From the NCBI GenBank assembly GCA_019637335.1, contig JAHBVV010000009.1, forward strand, positions 124,001 to 188,000: a stretch of DNA of 64,000 bases, written 5' to 3'. The stretch comes from Candidatus Hydrogenedentota bacterium (GTDB taxonomy: Bacteria; Hydrogenedentota; Hydrogenedentia; Hydrogenedentales; JAEUWI01). Below, piece after piece: positions 1 to 7,056 of the stretch. The translations under genes and the position numbers were made by a program. The notes beneath the pieces were generated by a model. The model saw nothing but the letters and a program-made list of their open reading frames with translations, made no database searches and was not told where the DNA came from. The number at the start of each line of letters is the position of its first letter. Within the stretch, counting starts at the first letter, position 1.

Positions 1-720
1 CACTACACCGAATCCATCACGGCCCGCCTGAACGGCGCGGATGCGCTTGAACTCACGCACGAGAAGGTCAATACCGACGGCCTGGGCGTCGTCCGGAACG
101 CCTTTACCGGCAAGCGGATCCCCGAGCTTCCGCCCGCGCCCGATTTGTCGCAGGCGACTTACGGCGCGCCCGTCGTGCTCTTCAACGGACTCAGCCTGGA
201 CGGGTGGTCCCTCACCGATCCGGATGCGCACAACGGCTGGCGCGCCGAAGACGGCGTCCTCATGAACGATCCCGTCCAGGAGGAGGGCCAGCCGAAGAAG
301 CACTACGGCAATCTCCGGACCGATGCGGAATTCGAGGACTTCAACCTGACGCTCGAAGTGAACGTGCCCGAGCGGGGCAACAGCGGCGTCTATTTGCGCG
401 GCGTATACGAGGTGCAAGTCGTTGACAGCCACGGGAAGGCGCCGCACGTGCAGCACATGGGCGCTGTCTACAGCCGCATCGCCCCGAGCGAGGCGGCCGA
501 GAAGCCCGCGGGCGAATGGCAACATCTGGACATTACGCTCGTCGAGCGCCACATCACCGTGAAGCTGAACGGGACCACGATCATCGATAACCAGCCCCTG
601 CTCGGCTGCACCGGCGGCGCCCTCTGGTCCGACGAGTTCCGCCCCGGACCGATCTACCTCCAGGGCGACCACACCGGCGTGAAGTACCGGGAGATCGTGC
701 TGCGCCCCGTGGTGAAATAG
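1..720 (+). CDS. DUF1080 (3-keto-disaccharide hydrolase-like) protein, 5'-truncated by window edge
   Basis: The reading frame is open from base 1 and has no start in the window, so only the last 239 residues are present. From about residue 55 the sequence matches the concanavalin-like DUF1080 fold: the LFNGLSLDGW opening, a GNSGVYLRG strand, a VYEVQVVDSHG strand, and the closing GPIYLQGDHTGVKYREIVLRP. Members of this family are mostly secreted proteins of sugar-degrading bacteria, and some hydrolyse 3-keto-glycosides. About 55 residues precede the domain in frame and may end another domain. A TTG at 145 could be called as a start, but the open frame continues upstream of it without a stop, so I treat the gene as continuing off the left edge. 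The substrate is not deducible. Confidence 0.85.
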   Translation, partial: HYTESITARLNGADALELTHEKVNTDGLGVVRNAFTGKRIPELPPAPDLSQATYGAPVVLFNGLSLDGWSLTDPDAHNGWRAEDGVLMNDPVQEEGQPKKHYGNLRTDAEFEDFNLTLEVNVPERGNSGVYLRGVYEVQVVDSHGKAPHVQHMGAVYSRIAPSEAAEKPAGEWQHLDITLVERHITVKLNGTTIIDNQPLLGCTGGALWSDEFRPGPIYLQGDHTGVKYREIVLRPVVK

Positions 721-834
721 TTCCGTTACGGACGAGACTTGAGGCGATTCGTCGGAGCGAATGGCGCGGTTTATGGCGGCCATACGCCCGTGGTTGAGGC
801 TGAGCTCGGGAATGCGAACGAGGGAGAGAATCCC

Positions 835-1959
835 ATGCGTGTGGCGCCCAATATTTCGTTGTACACCTGGAGGCTGGTCGCGCGGGAAGAGAACCTTCTG
901 CGCTTCCGGCCCACCCTCCACACCGCACTGCGCCGTTCGGCCTTCACGCTACTCTGTTTTCTTATCGCCGGGTTCCTCGAATGGAACCACCTGCGGCGCG
1001 ATCATCGCCTGTTCGAGCCGGTCGACTTCACCCGGAGCTCATTGAGCCCCGAGGAGCGCGAAGCGGCGCAACGGGATGCGGAGGCCGCGTTCGAGGGCAT
1101 CCTGGATGAGGCCGCCATGGCGCGGGTCCGCGAGGAGGCCGCCGCCCGGCAGGCGGCTCACCAGCGAAACCTGGCCGAAGAAACCGAGCGCTACAACACG
1201 GTCCGTCGCGGGCTGTTTTACGCGCACTATGGCGCGGTGGGCTTTCTGGTCCTGGCCGGCGCTGTCGCGCCGCTGAGCTGTCTCTGGAACCGGGTGACCA
1301 TTCGCCGCACGCGCGAGGATGAGCTCGAAATCCGGAGTTTCGTCTTCCGCCCGCGGACCGCGCGCTGGCCGTTACACGAATTCTACGGCATCCGCACCTT
1401 CGTCAAGGAGCGCTACAGCTTCTACCGAAACGGGCGAATTGCCTCGCACCACTGGGAATGGATCGTGCAGATTGCCCTGCGCGGACAGCCGCAGATGCCC
1501 CTGGGCAGCGGGCTCAGCCTGGGGTTCGGCGGCGCCGCGCCGCAGTTCATCGTCTTTCGCGAGAAGCATCAGCCCAGCCTGATCGGGAAAGCCCCCGGGC
1601 CCGTCCGCGATCTGGTGAAGGGCCTGCGCGAACTAACCGGCCTCATGGCCGAGCCGCCCCAGATCGTCGAGGGCCAGGTCGTGGGACGCAGAAAGGTGGC
1701 CTACCGCGCAAGCATCGCGGAGACGGAAGAGACGCCCGTCGCCACCCGGCGTCACACCTTCCGCCCCGGCGACCCCATACCCGAAGACCTCCGCGCGCGG
1801 ATTGCCGCCATGACCGGCGACCGGACCGAGGAACTGCCGGACGGCGGCCAGCGCCATTTCACCCAGGACATCGTCGTGACCGACGAGCAGGGCCGCAGCG
1901 TCCGCTACGCGAGTATCGACGACCTGCCGGAAGAGGTCCGGCGGCGGCTGGGGCTATGA
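835..1959 (+). CDS. Hypothetical membrane protein with two N-terminal helices
   Basis: This 374-residue protein matches no family I can name. The ATG at 835 is chosen because GAGGGAGAG lies just upstream; the frame is open further left from a TTG at 739 but without a ribosome site. A hydrophobic segment (roughly residues 35-50) is followed by a charged, Glu/Ala-rich stretch that may form a coiled coil, then a second hydrophobic helix (about 125-145). The rest is a soluble domain resembling a membrane-associated PH-like layout, with basic strands such as RRTREDELEIRSF just after the second helix. It lies 114 bp downstream of the DUF1080 gene on the same strand. The end is followed by a convergent AbiEi-like gene. 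Confidence 0.7.
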   Translation: MRVAPNISLYTWRLVAREENLLRFRPTLHTALRRSAFTLLCFLIAGFLEWNHLRRDHRLFEPVDFTRSSLSPEEREAAQRDAEAAFEGILDEAAMARVREEAAARQAAHQRNLAEETERYNTVRRGLFYAHYGAVGFLVLAGAVAPLSCLWNRVTIRRTREDELEIRSFVFRPRTARWPLHEFYGIRTFVKERYSFYRNGRIASHHWEWIVQIALRGQPQMPLGSGLSLGFGGAAPQFIVFREKHQPSLIGKAPGPVRDLVKGLRELTGLMAEPPQIVEGQVVGRRKVAYRASIAETEETPVATRRHTFRPGDPIPEDLRARIAAMTGDRTEELPDGGQRHFTQDIVVTDEQGRSVRYASIDDLPEEVRRRLGL

Positions 1960-2010
1960 GGGGCGAGTAGCTCAGCAGCCGTGCCTGAATCGAATGGGAT
2001 CGGGATATGC

Positions 2011-2610
2011 TCAAAGAAGCGCCTCCAGATAGGGCTCCATGACGCGTTCCACGCGACAGACCCGAGCGTACTTCGTGAGGCCGTCGATCGGCCCTTTGCG
2101 CTGGCGCAGATAATCCCGGAGCGCTTCCGCGGCGATGTCCACCCCGATTTTGTTGCGGTACTTGAAACAATCCGCGACGGTCTTGGCGGCAGTGAACACA
2201 CGGAGTTCCGTACCATCGACATCATGTGACTCGACGCCGGCCTTCAGCGACTCGCCGGAGAAACGGGCGATGCGAAGCGGCACGTGGCAGGTCCGGGGAA
2301 TCCCCTTCGACTCGCCGATGGCCAGCCAGACTTCGAATGGATTCTGGGTGGTCATCCCGTGAAACTGGAGCGCGGAAAGCAGGCAGATAACACCATGGGG
2401 AATGAGCTTGCAGACTTCCACCAAGCTGCGATGCTCCGTCTGGAGCGCGCCGGGAACAGCGTAAAGACCACGGTCCAGACGTTCGAGCAGCCCCCGATCG
2501 CACGCGATAGACAGATACTGCCTCGGGATGCCATGGGCGGCCAGGTCGCGAGCACGGATTAACCCTTTGCTTTCCGCCACGCGCAGAAGGATTTCAAGAT
2601 GTGTCGTCAT
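2011..2610 (-). CDS. AbiEi-type antitoxin-like transcriptional regulator, no toxin partner seen
   Basis: The 199-residue protein begins with a winged-helix region (about residues 5-60, including ARDLAAHGIPRQYLS and GLLERLDRGLYA), the arrangement of the AbiEi antitoxin N-terminal domain. The C-terminal half has the family hallmark FTAAKTVADCFKYRNKIG, followed by DIAAEALRDYL. In type IV toxin-antitoxin systems AbiEi represses its own promoter and is co-transcribed with the nucleotidyltransferase toxin AbiEii, whose start usually overlaps the antitoxin stop. Here the sequence after the stop runs straight into the 3' end of a convergent gene at 1959 and no nucleotidyltransferase frame is visible on either side. 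It is therefore a solitary antitoxin-like regulator or the survivor of a lost pair. Confidence 0.75.
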   Translation of the reverse strand: MTTHLEILLRVAESKGLIRARDLAAHGIPRQYLSIACDRGLLERLDRGLYAVPGALQTEHRSLVEVCKLIPHGVICLLSALQFHGMTTQNPFEVWLAIGESKGIPRTCHVPLRIARFSGESLKAGVESHDVDGTELRVFTAAKTVADCFKYRNKIGVDIAAEALRDYLRQRKGPIDGLTKYARVCRVERVMEPYLEALL

Positions 2611-2681
2611 CGTGTGTTGATTTTACAAAATCACTGGACTTATTGTCGATTGCATTGATTATGTCAAGCGAGGACGCGCCT

Positions 2682-2730
2682 TGAACCACCATACAATTCG
2701 CGTTTATTCGTGTTCATTCGCGGTTCAAGT
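2682..2730. repeat. Degenerate dispersed repeat (GAACC-CGAAT-ACACGAAT type)
   Basis: Read on the minus strand this stretch contains GAACCGCGAATGAACACGAA followed by TAAACGCGAAT. A related sequence occurs at 6624-6656 (GAACCACGAATGCACACGAA followed by TTGACACGAAT). The outer ends here also form a short inverted repeat, CTTGAACC with GGTTCAAG. It lies between the AbiEi-like gene and the decayed GIY-YIG copy and shows no coding potential. Confidence 0.55.
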
Positions 2731-2733
2731 CTA

Positions 2734-2880
2734 TTAGGTCGCGGCCAAGGGCTGCCCTGTGTACATCGTGAACGTGTAGTCAGGATCGTTGTGTTGCGCC
2801 AGACGTTTTTCCAGGTGGGAGGTCTGCCCGATGTATATCTTGCCCGTTGATTCTGAGCGAAGTACGTACACGTAGTACAC
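2734..2880 (-). pseudogene. Truncated GIY-YIG nuclease copy
   Basis: This 48-residue frame starts at a GTG and carries the YYVYVLRSESTGKIYIGQTS segment that defines the GIY-YIG fold, then stops shortly after the TMYT position with an unrelated tail (GQPLAAT). It is nearly identical to the first half of the complete copy at 3006-3305 and shares that copy's upstream hairpin. The second half, which holds the rest of the nuclease fold, is missing, so it is unlikely to be active. Confidence 0.7.
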
Positions 2881-2897
2881 GATGAGCGCCCCGTGAT

Positions 2898-2928
2898 AAA
2901 AAAGGCCATGCAGGATTACTGCATGGCC
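2898..2928 (-). terminator. Duplicated copy of the tRNA-Asn terminator hairpin
   Basis: A 10-bp perfect stem GGCCATGCAG/CTGCATGGCC with a GATTA loop is followed, on the minus strand, by six T residues. It is the twin of the hairpin at 3294-3324 and lies downstream of the decayed tRNA-Asn remnant. Confidence 0.7.
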
Positions 2929-2942
2929 TGGGATTGGATGGC

Positions 2943-3017
2943 ACCTCGGACAGGACTCGAATCCGCCTACGGCGGACCTTCGGCCTGTGATTCGCCGCAG
3001 GCGAATTAACAGCCACC
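2943..3017 (-). pseudogene. Decayed tRNA-Asn remnant with internal hairpins
   Basis: On the minus strand the sequence starts with the anticodon-arm piece GGTGGCTGTTAA and ends with TTCGAGTCCTGTCCGAGGT, both identical to the intact tRNA-Asn at 3338-3409. The acceptor 5' half and D arm are absent, and the region between anticodon loop and T arm is replaced by two small perfect hairpins (2962-2976 and 2990-3006). It cannot fold as a tRNA. Confidence 0.7.
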
Positions 3018-3305
3018 GTCCTCCTGGAGGAGGTGGGCGCGAATCCATTCGCGGCCCTGGCCCGACTTGAGTTGCTTCTCACGCAGCATAGCCTGGCGGC
3101 GGGTTGGGAACATTTCGGTGTGGATGACTACCCATGGTCCCTGATTTCGTTTGGTGTACATGGTGAACGTGCAATCCGGATCGTTGTGTTGCGCCAGACG
3201 ATTTTCCAGGTGGGAGGTCTGCCCGATGTATATCTTACCCGTTGATGCTGAGCGAAGTACGTACACGTAGTACACGATGGAGCGCCCCGTACCAAAAAAG
3301 GCCAT
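3006..3305 (-). CDS. GIY-YIG nuclease family protein
   Basis: The protein is up to 99 residues and has the compact GIY-YIG fold of the UPF0213/COG2827 type: YYVYVLRSASTGKIYIGQTS, then HLENRLAQHN, then WVVIHTEMFPTRRQAMLREK with the conserved Arg and Glu and a KSGQGREWI tail. Such small proteins are presumed endonucleases acting on DNA; their cellular role is unclear. The ATG at 3305 lies inside the tRNA-Asn terminator hairpin and has no ribosome site, so the GTG at 3275 (89 residues, just before YYVYV) may be the real start. The stop codon TAA and the last residues GGC come from the decayed tRNA remnant. It is half of a tandem duplication with the truncated copy at 2734-2880. Confidence 0.75.
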   Translation of the reverse strand: MAFFGTGRSIVYYVYVLRSASTGKIYIGQTSHLENRLAQHNDPDCTFTMYTKRNQGPWVVIHTEMFPTRRQAMLREKQLKSGQGREWIRAHLLQEDGGC

Positions 3306-3324
3306 GCAGGATTACTGCATGGCC
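3294..3324 (-). terminator. Rho-independent terminator of tRNA-Asn
   Basis: The stem GGCCATGCAG/CTGCATGGCC with a five-base loop lies 13 bases past the tRNA 3' end and is followed by six T residues on the minus strand. This is a textbook intrinsic terminator. Confidence 0.85.
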
Positions 3325-3337
3325 TGAAGATTGTGGC

Positions 3338-3409
3338 ACCTCGGACAGGACTCGAACCTGTGACAGGGTGGTTAACAGCCACCTACTCTACCAACTGAGT
3401 TACCGAGGT
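3338..3409 (-). tRNA. tRNA-Asn (anticodon GTT)
   Basis: Read on the minus strand, 72 bases fold as a complete cloverleaf: acceptor ACCTCGG/CCGAGGT, D stem ACTC/GAGT, anticodon stem GGTGG/CCACC around the loop CTGTTAA (anticodon GTT), and T arm ACAGG-TTCGAGT-CCTGT. CCA is not encoded immediately: the next bases are GCCA. A hairpin terminator follows at once. Part of this gene is repeated as a broken copy at 2943-3017. Confidence 0.95.
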
Positions 3410-3498
3410 CTATTTTGGGCAAAGCACCGGCGCAGCCGCGCTTTGATGTCATTATTATGCCAAATGTACGCCCGGGCTTTCAAGTTCATTTTCCCCGC

Positions 3499-6400
3499 CT
3501 ACTTCACCGCCCCAACATAAGCCACCGCAGGCACTTCCAGCGCGTCCGCCGCCTGCGCCGGGAAGCGATCCACGAGCACGCGGTCCCCATCAATGCGGTC
3601 TATCGGAAAACCGGTCCAGTCTCCGTCGATGCGCACCCGGGCGTAGGCCCGCGCGGGACCGGGGGAGAAGCGCCAATCGGCGGGCGGGGCAGCCTCCGCC
3701 CGGTATGCGTCCGCCGATACGTTCGCCACGCCGGTGCGCCATACAGGCGTCCTGTCCGAGATCGCCACACCATCCACCTCCAGCAGCGCCGCTTCGACGG
3801 CAAGACACTGCGCCGCGCCTTTCGCGGGGCGGAAGACCAGCGCGAAGCGCCCCTGAAAGTGGATGCCGTCCACTTCGCCCGTTTCCGCGAAATCGTTGAG
3901 GGCATAATATGTACCGGCGTCCGTGTCGATCCGGAGCGCGGTCGCCTCGGGCCCCGCATTGGTTGCGATGCGCCGCACCGCCGTAACCGGGAACGGCTGG
4001 TCGCCTTTCCGGGAGGCATGCACCGCCAGAAACCGGCTCGCAAGCCCCGCGTCGCCCCGGCGCACGGCGTCCACATAACGCACCCGGCGCCCGGTTTCGT
4101 CGTGCGTGCGCTGGCCCGGGCCGTTCGCCGCTTCCACCGCGTCGCACGGCGCGGCCATCCACAGGCGGTAGGCGGCGTCCGCCTGCGACCAGGTGGCATC
4201 CCACGCATCGCCCTCGGGCGCGCCCGACCGCACATCGCGGAGCCCGTAGATGTCCGCCTCGGCCAGACTTGCGCCGACGTCGGGCAGCGGCGCCTCCGGG
4301 GGCAGGGAGACGCCCCGGAACTCGAGCCGCCCGTCCGCCCCATCGCTCGCGGCGACTTCACTGTAGGCGCGGAAGCGGTGCTCCGAGCCGCCCTGAACCG
4401 AAAACAGGTCGATTGCGAAGGTCGCGTGCGCGCCGTGTTTGACCAGCGCGACCCGCCGCCGGTACTCGCCGCATTGGGAGTAGGCCGTCGAGCTCGCCTC
4501 CACGACCGACGCCAGGGGAGAAGTAACCATAAACTCAAATGAGGTCGTGCGTGCGCCGAACTCCTGCTCCGCGCCGTCCACAATCACCAGGTTGTGACTG
4601 GACGTAGCCTTGATCCATCGATTGACCGGCATATCGCCGAGGTAGCCATGATCGCCTACGATGGTCTGGTCCCCATCGGCGTAAAAGAGCGCCAGGTTGT
4701 CATAGTGCCGGTGCCCGCCAGGTGGGTTGAAGGCCAGCGTGAGGGTGTCGGTATCCGCGCCCGCGCCATGGCGCAGGATCGCCGTCTTCCACGCGGGAAA
4801 GTAGATTTCATTCAAAGGCAGCGGCTTCTCCTCGTTCAATTCCCCGTCGGAGAGATTGAATACGGCGTATTCGTCGCCGGTGCGCCGGTGGATATTGGGG
4901 AGCACCCCGGCGTAAATTTCGGGATAGTGCCGGGCGCCCATTTGAAGGATGTGCGCCGAGGGCTTCGAGTTCAGGCGCGTATCGCTCAGGGGCAGGTAGG
5001 CGCCGTCCGGCAGTACGGTGTCCAGCACGGCGCGGTACATCATGCGGAGCTGGGAATCCTGCGCATAAAGGTCGACCGTGCCGCCGCGGCCCGGAAAGCC
5101 GTCGGGCCAGGTGTAGCCATGGAGCGACTCCGGCACGATGAGCAGTTGGGCCAGGTACATGTTGGTATACGAGGGGCTCTCGGTGCTGAGGCCGTCATAA
5201 AGGAAGGACGCGTCCCGCACCCGCTCATAGCCCCGCAGCGCCACGTCGGCGTATTCCGGGATGCCCAGGCACTTGCCCAGCGCCGCCATGGCGTTGTAGA
5301 TGCGCGGGGCCTTGTTGTTCTTCTCGTCGGCTCTTCCCGGCCCGCCGATGTAGGGCTCCGCGCCCATGGTCCACTCCAGAAAGAGGTCCCGAACCACCCG
5401 ATCCCGCGAGGCGTCGTCCCAGATCGGGTTTCCGTCGGCGTCGCGCGCATTGGCCGTGAAATCATAGGCCTGCACCACGCCCGTCAGCCCGCTCACCGAG
5501 TCCGTGCTCGGGTGGAAGCGCCCCGCGCCCCAATAATTCTGGAGCATGCGCGCCTTTTCCACCGTATCCTTCGCATAGGCCCCTTCGGAGAGGTGGCGCT
5601 TCCATTCGATGGGCAGTTCGCGGTCGTGCCACGCCGCGTAGAGCGGATCGCAGTCCGCGTAGGTGTCCCAATAGTCCCGGTAGGGCCATTGCCGGTAGCA
5701 CACGGCCAGACGCACGAGGATATCCCGCGCCGCCACCGCGTAGCGCGGCTCCCCGGTGAACAGATACGCAATTCCCAGCGATTGCACCGCATCGCGCATG
5801 AACGACACCTTACGCTCGCGGATAATGCCCGTGAAGCTGTTGTGGATGGGATAACCCACCCAGTGCCACGCCAGCTTTCCGCTCCGGTCGTCCGGGTTCG
5901 CCTGCTCCGCGGGGTTCAGGTAGTAGCGCACCTCGTGGCCCGTCCGCGGCAGGCGCAACACCTCCGTCTCGGGGTACGCCTCGTTCGGGAAGACCGTCCC
6001 ACAGGCGCGGCAGCTGAACTGCTCCGGGTTGCGGTAATTCCAGCCCACGAGGGGATCGCCAACGCCCTCCTGGCTCTTCTCGCCCACGCACGCCGGGCAG
6101 GTGAAGCCGTAGGCGTGGGAGGGGGCCTCCAGCGGGATCATCTGCTCGATCCAGCCCGCCGGCATGCCAGCCACTTCATCCGCCCGGGCCACCTGGCCGG
6201 CGAGCCAATTCCGCGCCCACTCGTGGTTCGCCACGTTCTCCTTCGCGCGCGCGATCGCGTCCGCGCTGTAGTAGGCGGGGTGCGCGGGCCGCGCCCGGGC
6301 GATCAGTTCGTCCTTGCGCGCCTCGATCATCGCGCGGAACTCACGCTCCGCCTCCGACACCCCGGCTTCCTGCCAGGGCATCAGCCCCGCGCCGCGCACC

Positions 6401-6504
6401 ACCGCGCGGACGTATTCCGCCTTGCGGTCTTCCTGGGCGTGGACAACGAAGGGAGCGGCGGCGAGCGCCGCGAGTACACATGGGACAATCGGGCTACGAA
6501 ACAT
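3499..6504 (-). CDS. Secreted heparinase II/III-like polysaccharide lyase
   Basis: The protein is 1001 residues from the ATG at 6504, chosen because it opens a clear signal peptide (MFRSPIVPCVLAALAAAPFV, then VHAQ) with GGAA upstream; the frame is open further left without such a signal. The N-terminal half fits the alpha/alpha-toroid of alginate/heparin lyases (NNKAPRIYNAMAALG, then STESPSYTNMYLAQ). The heparinase II/III beta-sheet domain follows, with the hallmark FNPPGGHRHYDNLALFYADG, GDHGYLGD and SSHNLVIVDG. Within the N-terminal part, Cys136-x2-Cys139 and Cys165-x2-Cys168 form a zinc-ribbon-like insert. It presumably cleaves a uronic-acid polysaccharide by beta-elimination outside the cytoplasm. 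The exact substrate is unknown. It is transcribed away from the Asp-rich secreted protein at 7057. Confidence 0.85.
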   Translation of the reverse strand: MFRSPIVPCVLAALAAAPFVVHAQEDRKAEYVRAVVRGAGLMPWQEAGVSEAEREFRAMIEARKDELIARARPAHPAYYSADAIARAKENVANHEWARNWLAGQVARADEVAGMPAGWIEQMIPLEAPSHAYGFTCPACVGEKSQEGVGDPLVGWNYRNPEQFSCRACGTVFPNEAYPETEVLRLPRTGHEVRYYLNPAEQANPDDRSGKLAWHWVGYPIHNSFTGIIRERKVSFMRDAVQSLGIAYLFTGEPRYAVAARDILVRLAVCYRQWPYRDYWDTYADCDPLYAAWHDRELPIEWKRHLSEGAYAKDTVEKARMLQNYWGAGRFHPSTDSVSGLTGVVQAYDFTANARDADGNPIWDDASRDRVVRDLFLEWTMGAEPYIGGPGRADEKNNKAPRIYNAMAALGKCLGIPEYADVALRGYERVRDASFLYDGLSTESPSYTNMYLAQLLIVPESLHGYTWPDGFPGRGGTVDLYAQDSQLRMMYRAVLDTVLPDGAYLPLSDTRLNSKPSAHILQMGARHYPEIYAGVLPNIHRRTGDEYAVFNLSDGELNEEKPLPLNEIYFPAWKTAILRHGAGADTDTLTLAFNPPGGHRHYDNLALFYADGDQTIVGDHGYLGDMPVNRWIKATSSHNLVIVDGAEQEFGARTTSFEFMVTSPLASVVEASSTAYSQCGEYRRRVALVKHGAHATFAIDLFSVQGGSEHRFRAYSEVAASDGADGRLEFRGVSLPPEAPLPDVGASLAEADIYGLRDVRSGAPEGDAWDATWSQADAAYRLWMAAPCDAVEAANGPGQRTHDETGRRVRYVDAVRRGDAGLASRFLAVHASRKGDQPFPVTAVRRIATNAGPEATALRIDTDAGTYYALNDFAETGEVDGIHFQGRFALVFRPAKGAAQCLAVEAALLEVDGVAISDRTPVWRTGVANVSADAYRAEAAPPADWRFSPGPARAYARVRIDGDWTGFPIDRIDGDRVLVDRFPAQAADALEVPAVAYVGAVK

Positions 6505-6623
6505 GGCGCTATTCCATTGTGGGGTCACGGGAATGTAGACTAGCACACGTAAAACCCGATTGCGAATGGAGCCCAGAATGATCCGGGAAGATCCCGGCGC
6601 ATCCGCGGGCCGCAACCGAATTG

Positions 6624-6656
6624 TTGAACCACGAATGCACACGAATTGACACGAAT
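6624..6656. repeat. Dispersed repeat (GAACCACGAAT-ACACGAAT type)
   Basis: The sequence GAACCACGAATGCACACGAA followed by TTGACACGAAT matches, with a few changes, the minus-strand sequence at 2682-2730. The repeated CACGAAT word makes it internally periodic. It is non-coding. Confidence 0.5.
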
Positions 6657-6790
6657 AAGAGAATTCCGTGTCAACGGCGTAATCCGTGGTCAAAGAAAAC
6701 ACTGCCCCCCGAACGCTTAGCGCAGCCGACGACCGCCAAGAAAATTGGCGCCGCGAAGGCCACAAAGAGCACGAAGGAAGAGATTTTCAT

Positions 6791-6920
6791 CTCGTTCCCA
6801 AGCTCAGCTTGGGAATGCAGTCTTCCAAGCTCCGCTTGGCGGGATAGGGAGAGTAAATCGTAGTTGCCAAGACAACTCGGCCGAAACCAAGTGACGTTCG
6901 AAGCAGCGCTTGGGAACGAG
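6791..6920. mobile_element. MITE-like 130-bp element with 12-bp terminal inverted repeats
   Basis: The element begins CTCGTTCCCAAG (6791-6802) and ends with its exact reverse complement CTTGGGAACGAG (6909-6920). Just outside each end is the direct repeat GCACGAAGGAAGAG (6769-6782 and 6927-6940). The inside carries additional imperfect AGCTC..GCTT palindromes but no gene. A small non-autonomous transposable element is the simplest reading; an ordinary extragenic palindromic repeat is the alternative, because the flanking word may itself belong to a common repeat. Confidence 0.45.
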
Positions 6921-7056
6921 GAAAAAGCACGAAGGAAGAGAATAGAAGATTACACCCTATTGTAGACGCCGTCTATTCTTCGCCTCCCCCTCTTCTTCGT
7001 GTACTTCGTGCCCTTCGTGGTGAAAATCTTGCTTTAGATCCAGAGGAGAATTGACC

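Larger units (their letters stand above)
6505..7056. other. Non-coding divergent intergenic region, rich in short repeats
   Basis: This 552-bp gap between two divergent secreted-protein genes holds no convincing gene. It contains a GAACCACGAAT-type repeat (6624-6656), several copies of CACGAAGG-like words also seen at 6980-7020, and a compact terminal-inverted-repeat element (6791-6920). The promoters of both flanking genes must lie here but none stands out. Confidence 0.6.

Noticed and set aside
4594-6543. 649-codon plus-strand frame opposite the heparinase-like gene
   Set aside because: It is an antisense shadow, rich in Arg/His/Val/Gly without family motifs, while the minus strand encodes a complete lyase.
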